Part shown: positions 4,790 through 6,213 of the stretch, piece by piece | Numbering within the stretch: the stretch's first letter is position 1 | Layout of the letters: each line of letters opens with the position of its first letter | Origin: Desulfobacterales bacterium | GTDB taxonomy: Bacteria > Desulfobacterota > Desulfobacteria > Desulfobacterales > C00003060 | Assembly: GCA_030613145.1 (NCBI GenBank) | Contig: JAUWMM010000121.1 | Location: 1 to 6,213 of the forward strand | Length of the DNA: 6,213 bases | Reading direction: 5' to 3' | The notes under the pieces: model-generated | Database searches by the model: none | Told to the model about the DNA's origin: nothing | What the model saw: the letters and a program-made list of their open reading frames with translations, nothing else | Position numbers and translations under genes: made by a program

Positions 4790-6213
4790 ATGCGATCCAA
4801 TCATTTGAAACTTATAATCTGCCTGTTTCTGATCGTAGCAACCATTGCTGTCTTTTGGCAGATCAGCAATCATGATTTTGTGAACTACGATGACGACTTG
4901 TACGTCACCGAAAACAGTCATGTTCAGGCCGGATTGACCCGGGAAGGGACCATCTGGGCTTTTACCACCACCCATGCCGGCAACTGGCATCCATTGACAT
5001 GGCTGTCGCACATGTTGGACTGTGATCTCTATGGATTGAACGCAGGCTGGCACCATGTCACCAATCTGCTATTCCAGATCGCACATGCCATTTTCCTATT
5101 TCTGCTCCTTAACCGAAGGACCGGGGCGCTCGGGTTGAGCGCCTTTGTTGCGGCTCTCTTTGCTCTGCATCCTCTCCACGTGGAATCAGTTGCGTGGGTG
5201 GCTGAGCGCAAAGACGTCCTGAGCACCTTTTTCTGGATGCTCACAATGTGGGCTTACATTCGTTATGCTGAACGTCAGGGGGGCAAGACATATCTTTTAG
5301 TTCTTCTATTCTTTACTTTTGGCATTATGTCCAAGCCGATGCTTGTGACATTGCCATTTGTGTTGTTTTTGATGGACTACTGGCCACTTGGCCGCTTACA
5401 ATTGGGCCAATCGATTAAAGAGAGTAACCTGAGAATTCAGGCATTGCCGGTTTTTCGTTTGGTTTGGGAAAAAGTTCCTCTTTTTGCTCTTGCGGCGGTT
5501 TCAAGTGTCGTGACTTTCTATGCGCAGATAGGAACCGTAGCCCCCCTGGATGAGCTTCCCCTAAAAGCTCGTATGTCTAACGCCCTGGTTGCTTATGTAA
5601 GCTATATATGGAAAATGATTTGGCCTCAAGACCTTGCAGCTTTCTATCCTCATACAGGCATGCCGCCCATTTGGCAGGTCGTGGGGGCCGGTTTGTTGCT
5701 GGCATGCGTATCCGTTTTTATAATTCAGGCGGCGCGGCGGTTTCCGTACCTTGCCGTAGGGTGGATGTGGTACCTTGGAACACTTGTTCCGGTCATTGGG
5801 ATAGTGCAAGTGGGGGCGCAATCTATGGCGGACCGTTATACCTACGTGTCTCTTATCGGTCTGTTTATCATGATTGTCTGGGGGATCGCTGACCTCGCGG
5901 CAAAATGGCGCTATCGAAGACACATACTAACCACATCCACAGTGGCGCTCCTTTTAGCCTTGGCAGTAGCTACATGGTTACAAGTCCACCATTGGCGCAA
6001 CAGCATTACGCTCTTTAAACACACACTCGATGTGACGGATCAGAACTGGCTGATTCATGGCACCTTAGGGTCTGCACTGGCCAAAGAGGGGAGGCTTGAT
6101 GAGGCGATTAGTCATTTTGTCAAGGCGTTGCTTATCAATCGCAACTATGCGGAGGCGCACAATAACCTGGGGGCCGCACTGGCCGAAAAGGGGAAATTTG
6201 ATGAGGCGATTAG
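4790..6213 (+). CDS. TMTC-like membrane glycosyltransferase with TPR repeats, copy 3 (3' partial)
   Basis: The frame is open from ATG 4790 to the window end (474 codons plus two bases). An in-frame TAA at 4781-4783 and alignment with the copy 2 N-terminus fix the start, although no ribosome site is visible. Seen: first membrane segment, loop with Asp34-Asp35 in VNYDDDLYV, HPLHVESVAWVAERKDV, ADRYTYVS, then TPR 1 (419-452) and the beginning of TPR 2. Residues 1-244 are about 82% identical to copy 2, but about 246-320 are far less alike (roughly half) and carry three extra residues. A 40-residue block differs only by silent changes, which argues that both genes are functional. Inferred role is as for copy 2, possibly with another acceptor or sugar. 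TPR number and C-terminus are not visible. Confidence 0.87.
   Translation, partial: MRSNHLKLIICLFLIVATIAVFWQISNHDFVNYDDDLYVTENSHVQAGLTREGTIWAFTTTHAGNWHPLTWLSHMLDCDLYGLNAGWHHVTNLLFQIAHAIFLFLLLNRRTGALGLSAFVAALFALHPLHVESVAWVAERKDVLSTFFWMLTMWAYIRYAERQGGKTYLLVLLFFTFGIMSKPMLVTLPFVLFLMDYWPLGRLQLGQSIKESNLRIQALPVFRLVWEKVPLFALAAVSSVVTFYAQIGTVAPLDELPLKARMSNALVAYVSYIWKMIWPQDLAAFYPHTGMPPIWQVVGAGLLLACVSVFIIQAARRFPYLAVGWMWYLGTLVPVIGIVQVGAQSMADRYTYVSLIGLFIMIVWGIADLAAKWRYRRHILTTSTVALLLALAVATWLQVHHWRNSITLFKHTLDVTDQNWLIHGTLGSALAKEGRLDEAISHFVKALLINRNYAEAHNNLGAALAEKGKFDEAI

Overview
This is bacterial DNA, gene-dense on the + strand, of moderate GC by eye. It carries a cell-surface glycosylation type locus. The protein families fit an environmental Gram-negative such as Desulfobacterota, Nitrospirota or Planctomycetota, but nothing here fixes the taxon, so that is only an inference.

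Layout, all on the + strand: (1) positions 1-891, the 3' half of a membrane glycosyltransferase-like protein with C-terminal TPR repeats (copy 1, cut by the window start); (2) 970-1728, a family 2 glycosyltransferase of the dolichyl-phosphate mannose synthase-like group; (3) 1804-2793, a class I SAM methyltransferase with an N-terminal four-cysteine zinc ribbon; (4) 2892-4619, a complete 575-residue membrane/TPR protein (copy 2); (5) 4790-6213, a third paralogue (copy 3), open to the window end. Intergenic gaps are 78, 75, 98 and 170 bases.

The three large proteins resemble eukaryotic TMTC proteins: a multi-membrane GT-C domain with an acidic pair in the first extracytoplasmic loop, followed by 34-residue TPR repeats. 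The family 2 enzyme could make the polyprenyl-phosphate sugar that such GT-C enzymes use as donor, and the methyltransferase could decorate the glycan. A bacterial O-glycosylation cassette with several parallel transferases is therefore a reasonable working model, but it is inference.

The most unusual non-coding structure is a composite short-repeat element directly after copies 1 and 2. It is built from octamer arrays (RATTNRGG-like, then NRCGAAAR-like) and ends in GGAATAATTGTGA. Its 63-bp core is 58/63 identical between the two sites, while the last 144 aligned coding bases just upstream are only about 77% identical. At copy 1 the element supplies the C-terminal codons and stop of the protein. 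At copy 2 it is preceded by a purine-rich heptamer array and followed by inverted copies of the same octamer.
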